A DNA stretch of 64,000 nucleotides from Galactobacillus timonensis. GTDB lineage: Bacteria > Bacillota_I > Bacilli_A > Erysipelotrichales > Erysipelotrichaceae. Position numbers and translations under genes: made by a program. The DNA lies in assembly GCF_900240265.1 (NCBI RefSeq), contig NZ_LT964739.1, positions 1,448,664 through 1,512,663 of the forward strand. The letters run 5' to 3'. Positions 32,037-40,770 of this stretch are shown piece by piece. The notes beneath the pieces were generated by a model that saw only the letters and a list, made by a program, of their open reading frames with translations, did no database searches and was not told the DNA's origin. Within the stretch, counting starts at the first letter, position 1. Each line of letters opens with the position of its first letter.

Positions 32037-33884
32037 ATGCAGAGAAGAAGTTTTCTCGGATATCTTCCGTATCTGTTTCTGCTGGCTGCGGTGCTGGCGC
32101 TTCTGGTGATGAATCCTTCATCGTCTTCGGCGCATACGCTTTCCTATACGGAGCTGCAGAGTACGCTCAAAAATCAGGATGTTACGGAAGCGGTTCTAAG
32201 GATCGGTACGAATGCAGTCAATGTGCAGGGTACCTACGTCGACGATGATGGCAATACGGTGACCTTTACTTCGACGGCGCCGGCGACGGAAGAGTCGATT
32301 CAGGATCTGACGGATCAGCTGGAAGACGGTCGGCTGACCATCGTGGATGCGGAATCCGGCAATGCATTCATGCAGGCGATGTACGAGCTGGTTCCGCTGG
32401 TCATTGTTCTGCTGCTGGGCGTGTGGATGATGAACCGGATGGGCGGAAACAATTCTGCCAATGCGAAGGCATTTGATTTCGGCAAATCGCGGGCACGTCT
32501 GGAGACCAAGTCGAAGGTACGCTTCAGCGATGTGGCGGGCTGCGATGAGGAAAAGGCAGAGATGGAGGAGATCATCGGATATTTGAAATCTCCTGCCAAA
32601 TACAAGCGGATGGGTGCGCGGATTCCGAAGGGAATTCTGCTGTGCGGTCATCCGGGCACCGGCAAGACGCTGCTTGCGAAGGCAGTCGCCGGTGAGGCAA
32701 ATGTTCCGTTCTATTCCATTTCGGGTTCGGACTTCGTTGAGATGTTTGTCGGTGTCGGTGCGAGCCGTGTACGTGACATGTTCAAGAAGGCGCAGGCAAC
32801 TGCTCCGTGCATCATCTTCATTGATGAAATCGATGCGGTTGGTCGTCAGCGTGGTGCCGGCTTCGGCGGCGGCCATGATGAGCGTGAACAGACGCTGAAC
32901 CAGCTGCTCGTTGAGATGGACGGTATGGAAGACAACAGCGGCATCGTCGTGATTGCGGCGACGAACCGTCCGGATGTTCTGGATCCGGCTCTGCTGCGTG
33001 CGGGCCGTTTCGATCGTCAGATTACGGTTTCGCTTCCGGACCGCAAGGGCAGAGAGGCGATTCTCAATGTTCATGCGCGGAACAAGCGGATGGCGCCGGA
33101 TGTGGATCTGGGTGCGCTGGCGAAGCGTACGCCGGGATTCTCGGGTGCGGATCTTGAGAATGTTCTGAATGAAGCGGCGATTCTGGCAGTGCGTGATAAC
33201 AAGGATCAGATCGATACGGGCGAGGTTGATGAGGCCATTGACCGTGTCATGATGGGACCGGCAAAGAAGAGCCGTACCTATGATGAGAAGACGAAGAAGC
33301 TTGTCGCCTATCACGAGAGTGGACACGCAATCATCGGTCTCTTCTATGATGGTGCGGAGGTTGTACAGAAGGTGACGATCATTCCGCGCGGTGAAGCGGG
33401 CGGATATAACCTGATGACGCCGAAGGAAGAGAAGCTGATGCCGACGAAGAAGGATCTGCTGGGGCAGATTACGTCCTATATGGGCGGCCGTGTGGCAGAG
33501 GAGCTGTTCTTCGATGATGTTACGACCGGTGCGAGCAACGATATTGAGCGGGCAACAAACATTGCCAAGGATATGGTTACTCTGTACGGTATGAGCGATC
33601 TGGGTCCGATCAAGTACAACTCCGGTTCGACGGAGAATGTGTTCCTTGGACGTGACTACAATTCGCCGAATAACGTGTCGGGTCAGGTTGCCTTTGAAAT
33701 CGATCAGGAAGTCCGCAAGATCGTCAATGAGTGCCATGATCAGGCGGTTGCGGTGATCAAGGCGCACAAGGATCAGCTTATCAAGATTGCGACAGCCCTG
33801 ATGGAAGAAGAAACACTAACGGGTGAGCAGATTCAGAAGCTGGTTGAACCGGAGGCAGTAAGTACTCCCGCATTGCCTGAGTAA
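32037..33884 (+). CDS. ftsH: ATP-dependent zinc metalloprotease FtsH
   Basis: Membrane AAA+ protease of 615 residues that degrades damaged membrane proteins and regulators. It has two membrane segments (about 7-25 and 115-135) with an outer domain between them, Walker A at about residue 200, the pore loop FVGVGASR, Walker [12 protein letters not shown], the SRH region [16 protein letters not shown] and the zinc site HESGH at about 424-428. Walker A reads GHPGTGKT where GPPGTGKT is usual; the second Pro and the lysine are intact. AAGGAG precedes the ATG with 11-base spacing. Confidence 0.97.
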   Translation: MQRRSFLGYLPYLFLLAAVLALLVMNPSSSSAHTLSYTELQSTLKNQDVTEAVLRIGTNAVNVQGTYVDDDGNTVTFTSTAPATEESIQDLTDQLEDGRLTIVDAESGNAFMQAMYELVPLVIVLLLGVWMMNRMGGNNSANAKAFDFGKSRARLETKSKVRFSDVAGCDEEKAEMEEIIGYLKSPAKYKRMGARIPKGILLCGHPGTGKTLLAKAVAGEANVPFYSISGSDFVEMFVGVGASRVRDMFKKAQATAPCIIFIDEIDAVGRQRGAGFGGGHDEREQTLNQLLVEMDGMEDNSGIVVIAATNRPDVLDPALLRAGRFDRQITVSLPDRKGREAILNVHARNKRMAPDVDLGALAKRTPGFSGADLENVLNEAAILAVRDNKDQIDTGEVDEAIDRVMMGPAKKSRTYDEKTKKLVAYHESGHAIIGLFYDGAEVVQKVTIIPRGEAGGYNLMTPKEEKLMPTKKDLLGQITSYMGGRVAEELFFDDVTTGASNDIERATNIAKDMVTLYGMSDLGPIKYNSGSTENVFLGRDYNSPNNVSGQVAFEIDQEVRKIVNECHDQAVAVIKAHKDQLIKIATALMEEETLTGEQIQKLVEPEAVSTPALPE

Positions 33885-33892
33885 ATGAGAGA

Positions 33893-33925
33893 AAAGCGGA
33901 ATTCTATATGAGTTCTGCTTTTTTT
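33893..33925 (+). terminator. Terminator of ftsH
   Basis: AAAAGCGGAA pairs with TTCTGCTTTT (one G-T) and is followed by a T run. It lies 10 bases past the ftsH stop. Confidence 0.85.
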
Positions 33926-33973
33926 GTGCGCCGATAGTCAAATTCCTTCATGGCGAGGGGAAACAGTTTGGCT

Positions 33974-34008
33974 TTGAAAAGGAAAATAGCGTCACCTATC
34001 ATACAAGT
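33974..34008 (+). promoter_or_regulatory. Promoter of the PTS operon with leaderless arrangement
   Basis: TTGAAA (33974-33979), 17 bases, then TATCAT (33997-34002). The ATG of the regulator begins 6 bases later at 34009, at the expected transcription start. No Shine-Dalgarno is visible. Confidence 0.65.
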
Positions 34009-35979
34009 ATGGAAATGACGGAGCTGAATCAGCGACAGATTCAACTGATCCGTCATCTGATGGATCAGAATACATATGTGACGGTGCCTTCGCTGGCATC
34101 CAGGTTTTCCGTGAGCACGCGAACCATTCGCAATGATCTGGAAACTGTGCGATTGTTTCTGAACAGTTTTGATGCGGATTTGAAAAGAGAACAACATAAA
34201 GGCGTACGGATTGTATGCGTCGAAGAAGAAAAGGCAGCTGTACTCAATGCGCTCAGCGGCCGCAATCTCATTGGACGCCAGTCCCGGGCAGCACGCATCA
34301 TACTGGAGTTGCTCAGTCGGGATCTGAGCACATACGAATCACTTGCGGGCGTCTGCGGTGTAAGCAGACAGACGGTCATCACATGTTTTCCAGTAGTAGA
34401 AACGTATATGAAAGACCAGGGCCTGACTGTCGTGAAAGAAAAAGGGAGCGGCGTTTTCGCAACTGGAAAGGAATGCGCGTTCCGCGAGACATTTGCCAAA
34501 GTGATCAGCAGCGGACTGGTGCCTGTGGAAACCGTGGAAGAAATGGAATGGGCACGTAGCCCCTCAGCATCGCTGGCAATCACGCTGCTGAAAAAAGCTC
34601 AGGATACTCTGCACGTTTCATATTACGATCCAGAAGAAACCTGTTTGATTTTGAACTACAGCCTGATGCGGATTGCGAATGACCACCGGATTGGGAAGGA
34701 AAGGCTTCCCCGGAAGGTTGCGGATCTGGCTGCGCAGGAAGGCTTCTCTGAAGCGTTTGGACTGATTGACCGAGATATTCCTGAACGGGACAGGATCTGG
34801 CTTGCGTCAATTCTGATTTCCGGCAATGCACGCTGGTGCGGCGGCACGCACACAACTTCACAGGCAGGTGAACTTGCCCGCGACCTGATGGAACGGCTTC
34901 AGGTCCTTCATCCATTAAGCGGGGAAGAACAGAAAAAATTTCTGGACGGCCTGAGTGTACATCTGGAGACGGCACTGTACCGGCTACGCAATCATATCCC
35001 GGTCCAAAACAGTATGACTTCGCAGATTCAAATCAGTATTCCATTGATCTATGAATATACCCGCCAGCAGCTGGTGAATTGCGAAAAGAAGTATGATGTG
35101 ACCTTTGATGAAAATGAGACAGCATATATCTCGATGTATGTTGCCAGTGCCTATGAATCCTCCAGCAAAATGGATCACCGGGTTCAGATCATGGTCGTGT
35201 GCTCGTTCGGGACGGCGACCAGCGCGATTCTGGCGGCACGGCTGCGCCAGGTGATGCCGGACTGCTCCATTATCGGTCCCTGTTCCAAAGAGGAAGCGGT
35301 GCGGTATCTGCAGGATCATGCGGTCGACATGATTATCTCTACGGATAATGAAAGTTCACTGGAAGGACATCCGGTCGTCACCGTCAGCCCATTGCTGTAT
35401 CACGACAACGTTGACAGTATCCGTTCACAGGCCTACCAGATTGCCTACGAGAAGATGTGCAACGACTTTCTGAGCAGCTACAGAAATATCCCCGATACAG
35501 GGTCCGGAAAGCCGGCGCGAATCAGTGATCTGATGCAGGAAGATGAGATTCAGATTCTTGACGAATGTTCATCCTGGGAAAAAGCGATTCAGATTGCAGC
35601 ACAGCCGCTGCTGAAGAAAGGAAAACTGGAGCAACGCTATGTTAACCGCATGATCGAAGCGGTGGCCCAGTTGGGAACGTATATGGTCATTGTCCCGGAG
35701 ACGGCATTTGTACATGCCGGCACGCAGGATGGAATCCGGGAAGAATGCTATGCACTGCTGGTGCTGAAGAAGCCAGTCATTTTTGGCGACCGTGACTGCA
35801 AGCGGGTTTCCAGCATTGTGGTGACCGGAATCAAAAACAGGGAAAAATCGTCGCTGCTGGATCTGGTTTATATCTTTTCGAAAGAATCGAACCGGCGGCT
35901 TTTGCACGCAAAGGATGTGAGTAAAGAAATTATTTTGAATATGGACAACAGGAAGGAGATTCACAGTGAATCTGATTGA
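34009..35979 (+). CDS. PRD-containing transcriptional activator of a PTS operon (BglG/MtlR type)
   Basis: A 656-residue multidomain activator. In order: HTH (about 8-60, LASRFSVSTRTIRNDLE), a second HTH-like region (about 100-150), two PRD domains (about 170-385), an EIIB-like domain (about 390-475, MVVCSFGTATSAILAARL with a cysteine near 397), and a C-terminal EIIA-like domain (about 510-650). Phosphorylation of the PRDs and of the EII-like domains by the PTS would set activity. It is the first gene of the PTS operon and overlaps the EIIA gene by 14 bases. Start as noted for the promoter. Confidence 0.9.
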   Translation: MEMTELNQRQIQLIRHLMDQNTYVTVPSLASRFSVSTRTIRNDLETVRLFLNSFDADLKREQHKGVRIVCVEEEKAAVLNALSGRNLIGRQSRAARIILELLSRDLSTYESLAGVCGVSRQTVITCFPVVETYMKDQGLTVVKEKGSGVFATGKECAFRETFAKVISSGLVPVETVEEMEWARSPSASLAITLLKKAQDTLHVSYYDPEETCLILNYSLMRIANDHRIGKERLPRKVADLAAQEGFSEAFGLIDRDIPERDRIWLASILISGNARWCGGTHTTSQAGELARDLMERLQVLHPLSGEEQKKFLDGLSVHLETALYRLRNHIPVQNSMTSQIQISIPLIYEYTRQQLVNCEKKYDVTFDENETAYISMYVASAYESSSKMDHRVQIMVVCSFGTATSAILAARLRQVMPDCSIIGPCSKEEAVRYLQDHAVDMIISTDNESSLEGHPVVTVSPLLYHDNVDSIRSQAYQIAYEKMCNDFLSSYRNIPDTGSGKPARISDLMQEDEIQILDECSSWEKAIQIAAQPLLKKGKLEQRYVNRMIEAVAQLGTYMVIVPETAFVHAGTQDGIREECYALLVLKKPVIFGDRDCKRVSSIVVTGIKNREKSSLLDLVYIFSKESNRRLLHAKDVSKEIILNMDNRKEIHSESD

Positions 35980-36415
35980 GAAAAGAAATCTGCAGGCACA
36001 TGTTCATGCGGGTGATTGGCAGCAGGCCATCAGCAAAGCGGGACAGCTTCTGGTCGCAAGCGACGAAATCAAACCTTCATATATTGACCGCATGATCAGC
36101 GGTGTAAAGGAACTGGGGCCCTATATTGTGCTTACTCCGCGGTTTGCCCTGGCCCATTCGGCTCCCGGTGATGATGTACTGCAGACTTCGGTATCATTGA
36201 TAACGCTGGATGAACCGATCGATTTCAACAGTACAAAGGGGCCTGTTGATGTGGTAATGGCCCTTGCCTGCAGAGATAAGGATTCACATATGGCCTATCT
36301 GCAGAAAATTGCGGAAATGCTCATGCGGCAGGATATGCTCAGCAGAATTGAAAGCTGCCGCGATGCGGATGAGTTGTATCAACTGATAAACGGGACCGAA
36401 CAAGAAAGGGGATGA
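35966..36415 (+). CDS. PTS sugar transporter subunit IIA (fructose-mannitol/ascorbate type)
   Basis: The 149-residue phosphocarrier passes phosphate from HPr to IIB. The phospho-histidine is in RFALAHSAPGDDV, about residue 66. It starts with GTG at 35966, with GGAAGGAG upstream. It overlaps the regulator by 14 bases and precedes IIB by 6 bases. Confidence 0.9.
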   Translation: MNLIEKRNLQAHVHAGDWQQAISKAGQLLVASDEIKPSYIDRMISGVKELGPYIVLTPRFALAHSAPGDDVLQTSVSLITLDEPIDFNSTKGPVDVVMALACRDKDSHMAYLQKIAEMLMRQDMLSRIESCRDADELYQLINGTEQERG

Positions 36416-36421
36416 TTCCAA

Positions 36422-36715
36422 ATGGTACCTAAGATTCAGTGTGTATGCGGTTTTGGCTGCGGGTCATCATTAATGCTGCGAATGGCGATTGATGATGTCC
36501 TCAAAAAGAACAATCTGGAGGCGGACACGTTCACCGGCGACGTGGGGACATGTCTGAGCAACGATTGTGACGTGATCTTCATTTCCCATGAGCTGGCTGA
36601 CCGGATTCAGGACAGAGCATCTATGCCAATCGTGACAATTGATGACTTTCTCAACTCGAAGGAAATCGAAGAAAAGACACTTGCGTTCATGAAGCAGTAT
36701 TCGGAAAAGCATTAA
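36422..36715 (+). CDS. PTS sugar transporter subunit IIB (ascorbate/UlaB type)
   Basis: A 97-residue cytoplasmic IIB. The phospho-cysteine loop is VCGFGCGSSLMLRM near residue 10; there are two cysteines in this loop and the first is the likely phosphoacceptor by position. Length and fold match the UlaB/SgaB group. Follows IIA by 6 bases. Confidence 0.88.
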   Translation: MVPKIQCVCGFGCGSSLMLRMAIDDVLKKNNLEADTFTGDVGTCLSNDCDVIFISHELADRIQDRASMPIVTIDDFLNSKEIEEKTLAFMKQYSEKH

Positions 36716-36737
36716 GCAGAAATGAAAGGGGATAATT

Positions 36738-38015
36738 ATGGCTGTTTTAAACTTTATTATCAATGAGATTTTTGGCCAGGGTGCGATCTTCCTGGCACTG
36801 GTCGCAATGATCGGCCTGATCTTGCAGAAAAAGTCGGCTTCCGAAGTGATTCGCGGAACGCTGATGACGGCGATCGGGTTCTTTGTTCTTAATGCAGGTA
36901 CCGGACTCATTACCGGAAAATCCATTGACGGTATCTCGGCTGCGTTCAACGCAATTCTGCCTGAGGCGGCTGCACCGGCACAGACCGTGGATATCGGTGG
37001 ACAGTATGGTACGCAGATCGGCATCGTTATGCTCATTGGGTTTGCGTTCAACCTGCTGATTGCCCGTCTCACGAAATGGAAGTCTATTTTCCTGACCGGC
37101 CATATGCTGTACTGGTTCCCGTATGTATTCATTGCAGCGGGCGTAGATGCCGGTCTGACAGGCGGAAAGCTGATTGGTCTGGCAGCCGTGTTTACCGGGC
37201 TTTATATGGTCATTGCGCCGAATCTGATGCATCCGCTGGTCAAGAAGGTGACCGGAAAAGATGATTTCACCATCGGCCATCCGACCACGACGCTTTCCGT
37301 TCTTTCGGCAGGTATTGCGAAGCTTACCGGAGATCCTTCCCAAAGCTGTGAGGATGTCAAAGTTCCTAAGTCGCTCGGCTTCCTGCGGGAAGTTTCGATT
37401 ACGGGATCGATTACAATTGCAGTGGTTTATATTGTCCTTTATTTCATCCTCCTGGCAAACGGTCTGACTCCGGGCGAAGTATGGGGCTATGCCGGCGGAT
37501 CAACGGGGTTCTTTACCTACTGCTTTACGCATGCGATCTACTTCGGTGTCGGCATGACGATCATGCTGCAGGGCGTTCGTATGCTGATTGGTGAAATAGT
37601 TCCGGCTTTCAAGGGCATTGCGGAAAAGGTCGTCCCGGGAGCGATTCCGGCGCTGGACTGCCCGGTCATCTTCAACTACGGACCGAATTCATTGATCATC
37701 GGCTTCATTACGGCAATGATTACGTCAACAATTACGATTCTTCTGACGGCCGGCCGGTTCCCGACGGTTGTGATTCCACTGGTTGTTACCTGCTTCTTTG
37801 AAAACGGCTGCGCTGCCATCATTGCCAACGCCTATGGCGGACGCCGCGGTACGATCATTGCCTGCGCCGTCAACGGTATTGTGATGGTGCTGCTGGTCGG
37901 CTTCGGTGCATATTTCTTCAACAATACGATTCAGCCGTGGATGCTGGTGTACGGCGGTCAGGATTTCTCGCTCTGGGGTATTGTTGAAGGCGCGATTGCG
38001 CATCTGATCAAGTGA
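36738..38015 (+). CDS. PTS transporter subunit IIC, UlaA/SgaT (ascorbate-type) family
   Basis: Membrane subunit of 425 residues with about ten to eleven hydrophobic segments. Family features: FLTGHMLYWFPYVFIAAGVDAG, TIGHPTTTLSVL and ALDCPVIFNYGPNSLIIGFI. Relatives carry ascorbate, but the operon has a SIS-domain gene and no recognisable ascorbate lactonase or xylulose kinase-type genes here, so the substrate may be another sugar. The SIS gene overlaps its stop (TGATG). Confidence 0.9.
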   Translation: MAVLNFIINEIFGQGAIFLALVAMIGLILQKKSASEVIRGTLMTAIGFFVLNAGTGLITGKSIDGISAAFNAILPEAAAPAQTVDIGGQYGTQIGIVMLIGFAFNLLIARLTKWKSIFLTGHMLYWFPYVFIAAGVDAGLTGGKLIGLAAVFTGLYMVIAPNLMHPLVKKVTGKDDFTIGHPTTTLSVLSAGIAKLTGDPSQSCEDVKVPKSLGFLREVSITGSITIAVVYIVLYFILLANGLTPGEVWGYAGGSTGFFTYCFTHAIYFGVGMTIMLQGVRMLIGEIVPAFKGIAEKVVPGAIPALDCPVIFNYGPNSLIIGFITAMITSTITILLTAGRFPTVVIPLVVTCFFENGCAAIIANAYGGRRGTIIACAVNGIVMVLLVGFGAYFFNNTIQPWMLVYGGQDFSLWGIVEGAIAHLIK

Positions 38016-38755
38016 TGGAATTTGCCTATTTTGATAAGATCAACGCGCTGATCGACCAGGTCGAAAAAGAGGAGCGTCCGCACATGGAACAGTGCGTTCA
38101 TTTGCTGGCGGATGCAGTCATCTCGAAACATGCCATCTATGCCTTCGGCGCAAGCCATGCAGGCATATTAAGCCAGGAGCTGTATTATCGGGCGGGTGGA
38201 CTGATGACGATTACACCGATCTTTGCGCGGGAGGTGCTTGTTGACCGTTCGCCGATTACTTTTACTAGCCGGATGGAACGCTGTGTTGGCTATGGTACTG
38301 TCGTTGGTGAAACTGTCGGTTTCCAGCCGGGAGATGTTCTGATAATTCATTCGGTATCGGGGCGCAATCCGGTTACGATTGAGATCGCAATGTGCGCGAA
38401 GAAGAACCGTGCTTCCGTAATCGGCATAACGAATCTTGCCTACTCGCACGCGGTATCTTCCAGGCATCCGTCGGGTAAGAAGCTGTATGATTTCTGCGAT
38501 GTGATTCTCGATAATCATGGTGAAGTGGGCGACGCCTGCGTACCAATTGAGGGGACGGATCAGAAAAGCGGCCCGACGTCGACGGTCATCGGTGCAATCA
38601 TGCTGGATGCGATTGTGGCAGAAACTGCCAATGAGCTTGTGCGGCGTGGATTGAAACGTCCACCGGTCTTCTACAGTGCAAACATTGACGGCGGCGATGA
38701 TCTTAACCGTCAGCTGTATGAAGAGTACAAGGATGTGATCCATTACTCGTATTGA
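38015..38755 (+). CDS. SIS-domain protein, predicted sugar-phosphate isomerase
   Basis: A 246-residue SIS-domain protein (YckI/UPF0309-like group). SIS features: IYAFGASHAGILSQELYYRAGG with the Ser/Thr-rich phosphate loop, HSVSGRNPVTIEIAMCAKK, and VIGITNLAYSHAVSSRH. It would isomerise or bind the phosphorylated sugar made by the PTS. ATG at 38015 overlaps the IIC stop; there is no separate ribosome binding site, so translation is coupled. Last gene before the terminator. Confidence 0.85.
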   Translation: MEFAYFDKINALIDQVEKEERPHMEQCVHLLADAVISKHAIYAFGASHAGILSQELYYRAGGLMTITPIFAREVLVDRSPITFTSRMERCVGYGTVVGETVGFQPGDVLIIHSVSGRNPVTIEIAMCAKKNRASVIGITNLAYSHAVSSRHPSGKKLYDFCDVILDNHGEVGDACVPIEGTDQKSGPTSTVIGAIMLDAIVAETANELVRRGLKRPPVFYSANIDGGDDLNRQLYEEYKDVIHYSY

Positions 38756-38763
38756 GAAAGCTG

Positions 38764-38796
38764 AAACGGAATTCAGATATCTGGGTTCCGTTTTTC
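38764..38796 (+). terminator. Terminator of the PTS operon
   Basis: AAACGGAA / TTCCGTTT with an inner imperfect TCAGAT/ATCTGG part and a TTTTTCTT tail. It follows the SIS gene by 8 bases. Confidence 0.85.
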
Positions 38797-38828
38797 TTGT
38801 ATCCTTGCCTGGTTTGAGAAAAGTATAT

Positions 38829-38867
38829 GAAAACTGCGGAAAGAAACTGTATTCGTTCTTTCCGCAG
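38829..38867 (-). terminator. Terminator of the GDPD-lipase fusion gene
   Basis: On the minus strand CTGCGGAAAGAA / TTCTTTCCGCAG form a 12-bp perfect stem with a 10-base loop, followed by TTTT. It is 35 bases beyond the fusion gene's stop. Confidence 0.88.
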
Positions 38868-38901
38868 CAGTGTTGGTATTTTTGTTTGGGATTGTCTTCC
38901 A

Positions 38902-40587
38902 TTACTTCTGATCGAACGAATGATAGAAGGTGATGATGTCGCGGAACCACTTATTGCGGGTCGCATCGTCGGCGGCATACAGCTCATGCTTGGCGCCGGG
39001 GTATTTGATCATGGTTGCGTTTCCGGCTTTTTCCATGAATTCGAGCTGGCCCTGGTTGTCGACCATGGTATCGGCGCCGGCCTGAAGAATGAGTACCGGT
39101 GTCTTGATTCTGGCGGCGTTATCGATGGCGCGCTGACCGCCTTCGAGCGAAGCCTTGACCCAGCCCCAGGTGCCGCTCCAGGTCTGATAGTTCCTGTTTT
39201 CCAGGCGCATCGAGAACTGGTAGTTGTAACGGTCCTCGTCCATGGCGGAGCTGTTTTCGAAGTCGTATTCGCCGGTGAACGGTCCGTTCTTCGGCGCAAA
39301 TTCGTCGTCGTTCTTGACGATCTTGGAGTAAACCTTGAGAAGGTTGACGGCCGGATCAGGGATGCCGCGGAAATCGATCTTCAGCATCGGCGAAGACAGT
39401 ACGGCGCAGCGGAAGGTATCCGGATACTTTTCAAGATAAAGAGCTGAGACGCATCCGCCAAGGGAATGGGAGAAGAGATAGAGGCGGCCGGTCCTGGACT
39501 GTACCTTGGCTCCCTGTTCGACGAAGGCGGTCAGATCGTCGACATATTCGTCAAGATTCTTGACGCCGACGCGGGAGTCGCTGTAGTTGGTGGCACGTTC
39601 GCTGTCGCCATGTCCGCGCAGTTCGCCGAAGAAGATGGAATAGCCTTCCTGATAGAGGCGGTATGCGGTTTCGTGGTATTTGCCGAAGAATTCGCAGAAG
39701 CCGTGAACCATGACGATGGCTGCCTTTTCATTCGGATTGACGGCGGAATAAAGACGCAGGCGCAGTCCCTGGGCATTGGTGATGTCCTGTGACTTGACGC
39801 AGTTGTTGATCCACGGCTGTACGTCATTCAGAATGAAGTTCTGGAAGATATTGGACTGGTTGACGCCGTTGACAAGGCGGCGTACATAGTCCGGATAGTT
39901 GGTGATAATGGCATGAACGCCGGCCTGGACGCAGGCCATGACTTCTTCCTTGGTGTTGACGGTCCAGACGTTGACTTCAAGACCTTTCTGATTGCATTCC
40001 TGCATGAAGTCCGGGTAGCGCAGGTTGTATACCCATGGGTGAAGGGCGTTGACGCCGTTCTTTTCGCCATAGGCAGGCATATCCAGGGTTCCGTCACTGT
40101 AGAGAAAGGCGGTCTTTGCGGAAGGATCGAGCTGCTGGATCTTCTTGATCGAATAGTGGTTGAAGGAGGAGTAGATGACGCGATCCTCCATTCCCTCTTC
40201 TTTGGTGAGAGCAAGGATCTTTTCTTCGATGCCGTCATAGTCATACTGGCCGGTCTTCAGTTCAATGTTGATGGTGAGGGGGCTTGGCTTGATGAGTTCA
40301 AATACCTCCTTCATCGTCGGAATGGAGGCGTGGGCATATTCGGGATGTGTCTTGTTGAAGTTGAATTTCTTCAGCTCTGCCAGCGTATAGTCTTTGACGT
40401 TGCCGATGCCGTTGGAGGTGCGGTCAATGGTTTCGTCGTGGCAGACGACGATTTCACCGTCCTTTGTCAGCTGGATGTCGAGTTCGACGCCGTCGGCTTT
40501 CATGTCGATGGCTTTCTGAAATGCTTCGAGGGTGTTTTCGGGCGCGTGTCCCGAGGCTCCCCGATGGGCCCAGATCAGTGGTTTCAT
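38902..40587 (-). CDS. Glycerophosphodiester phosphodiesterase fused to an alpha/beta-hydrolase (lysophospholipase-like)
   Basis: A 561-residue two-enzyme protein. Residues about 1-240 are a GDPD domain: AHRGASGHAPENT near the N-terminus with the catalytic His and metal ligands, ELDIQLTKDGEIVVCHD, NIELKTG and a C-terminal VNVWTVNTKEE strand. Residues about 275-555 are a serine alpha/beta-hydrolase of the lysophospholipase/monoglyceride-lipase group: VMVHGFCEFFGKYHETAYRL, FFGELRGHGDSER, the nucleophile elbow FSHSLGG near residue 375 and the late GAKHELY with the catalytic His. There is no signal peptide. The pair could turn lysophospholipid into glycerophosphodiester and then glycerol-3-phosphate. 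The ATG at 40587 has AGGAAGAGG upstream. Confidence 0.9.
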   Translation of the reverse strand: MKPLIWAHRGASGHAPENTLEAFQKAIDMKADGVELDIQLTKDGEIVVCHDETIDRTSNGIGNVKDYTLAELKKFNFNKTHPEYAHASIPTMKEVFELIKPSPLTINIELKTGQYDYDGIEEKILALTKEEGMEDRVIYSSFNHYSIKKIQQLDPSAKTAFLYSDGTLDMPAYGEKNGVNALHPWVYNLRYPDFMQECNQKGLEVNVWTVNTKEEVMACVQAGVHAIITNYPDYVRRLVNGVNQSNIFQNFILNDVQPWINNCVKSQDITNAQGLRLRLYSAVNPNEKAAIVMVHGFCEFFGKYHETAYRLYQEGYSIFFGELRGHGDSERATNYSDSRVGVKNLDEYVDDLTAFVEQGAKVQSRTGRLYLFSHSLGGCVSALYLEKYPDTFRCAVLSSPMLKIDFRGIPDPAVNLLKVYSKIVKNDDEFAPKNGPFTGEYDFENSSAMDEDRYNYQFSMRLENRNYQTWSGTWGWVKASLEGGQRAIDNAARIKTPVLILQAGADTMVDNQGQLEFMEKAGNATMIKYPGAKHELYAADDATRNKWFRDIITFYHSFDQK

Positions 40588-40770
40588 AACCTCTTCCTTT
40601 CGTTTCCGCTATTATTCTAGCTGTATTGGGCGCGGAAAACAGACAGGCATATTGTAAAAAATACTGGTTCATGCAGGAAAGGGCATATTATACTGTTTGT
40701 AACGGATTTTTCTTTTTTCTTACTTCGTTAATACAAAGGCACGGGATAATAGAGAAAAAGAGGGTAATGT

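Noticed and set aside
32196..33767. Open frame of about 523 codons antisense to ftsH
   Set aside because: Same reason: no motifs, no start signal, mirrors FtsH codons.
40653..40658. TTTACA hexamer upstream of the GDPD-lipase fusion gene as a PhoP box
   Set aside because: Only a single hexamer, no partner at an 11-base distance. A single hexamer is expected by chance in this AT-rich stretch.
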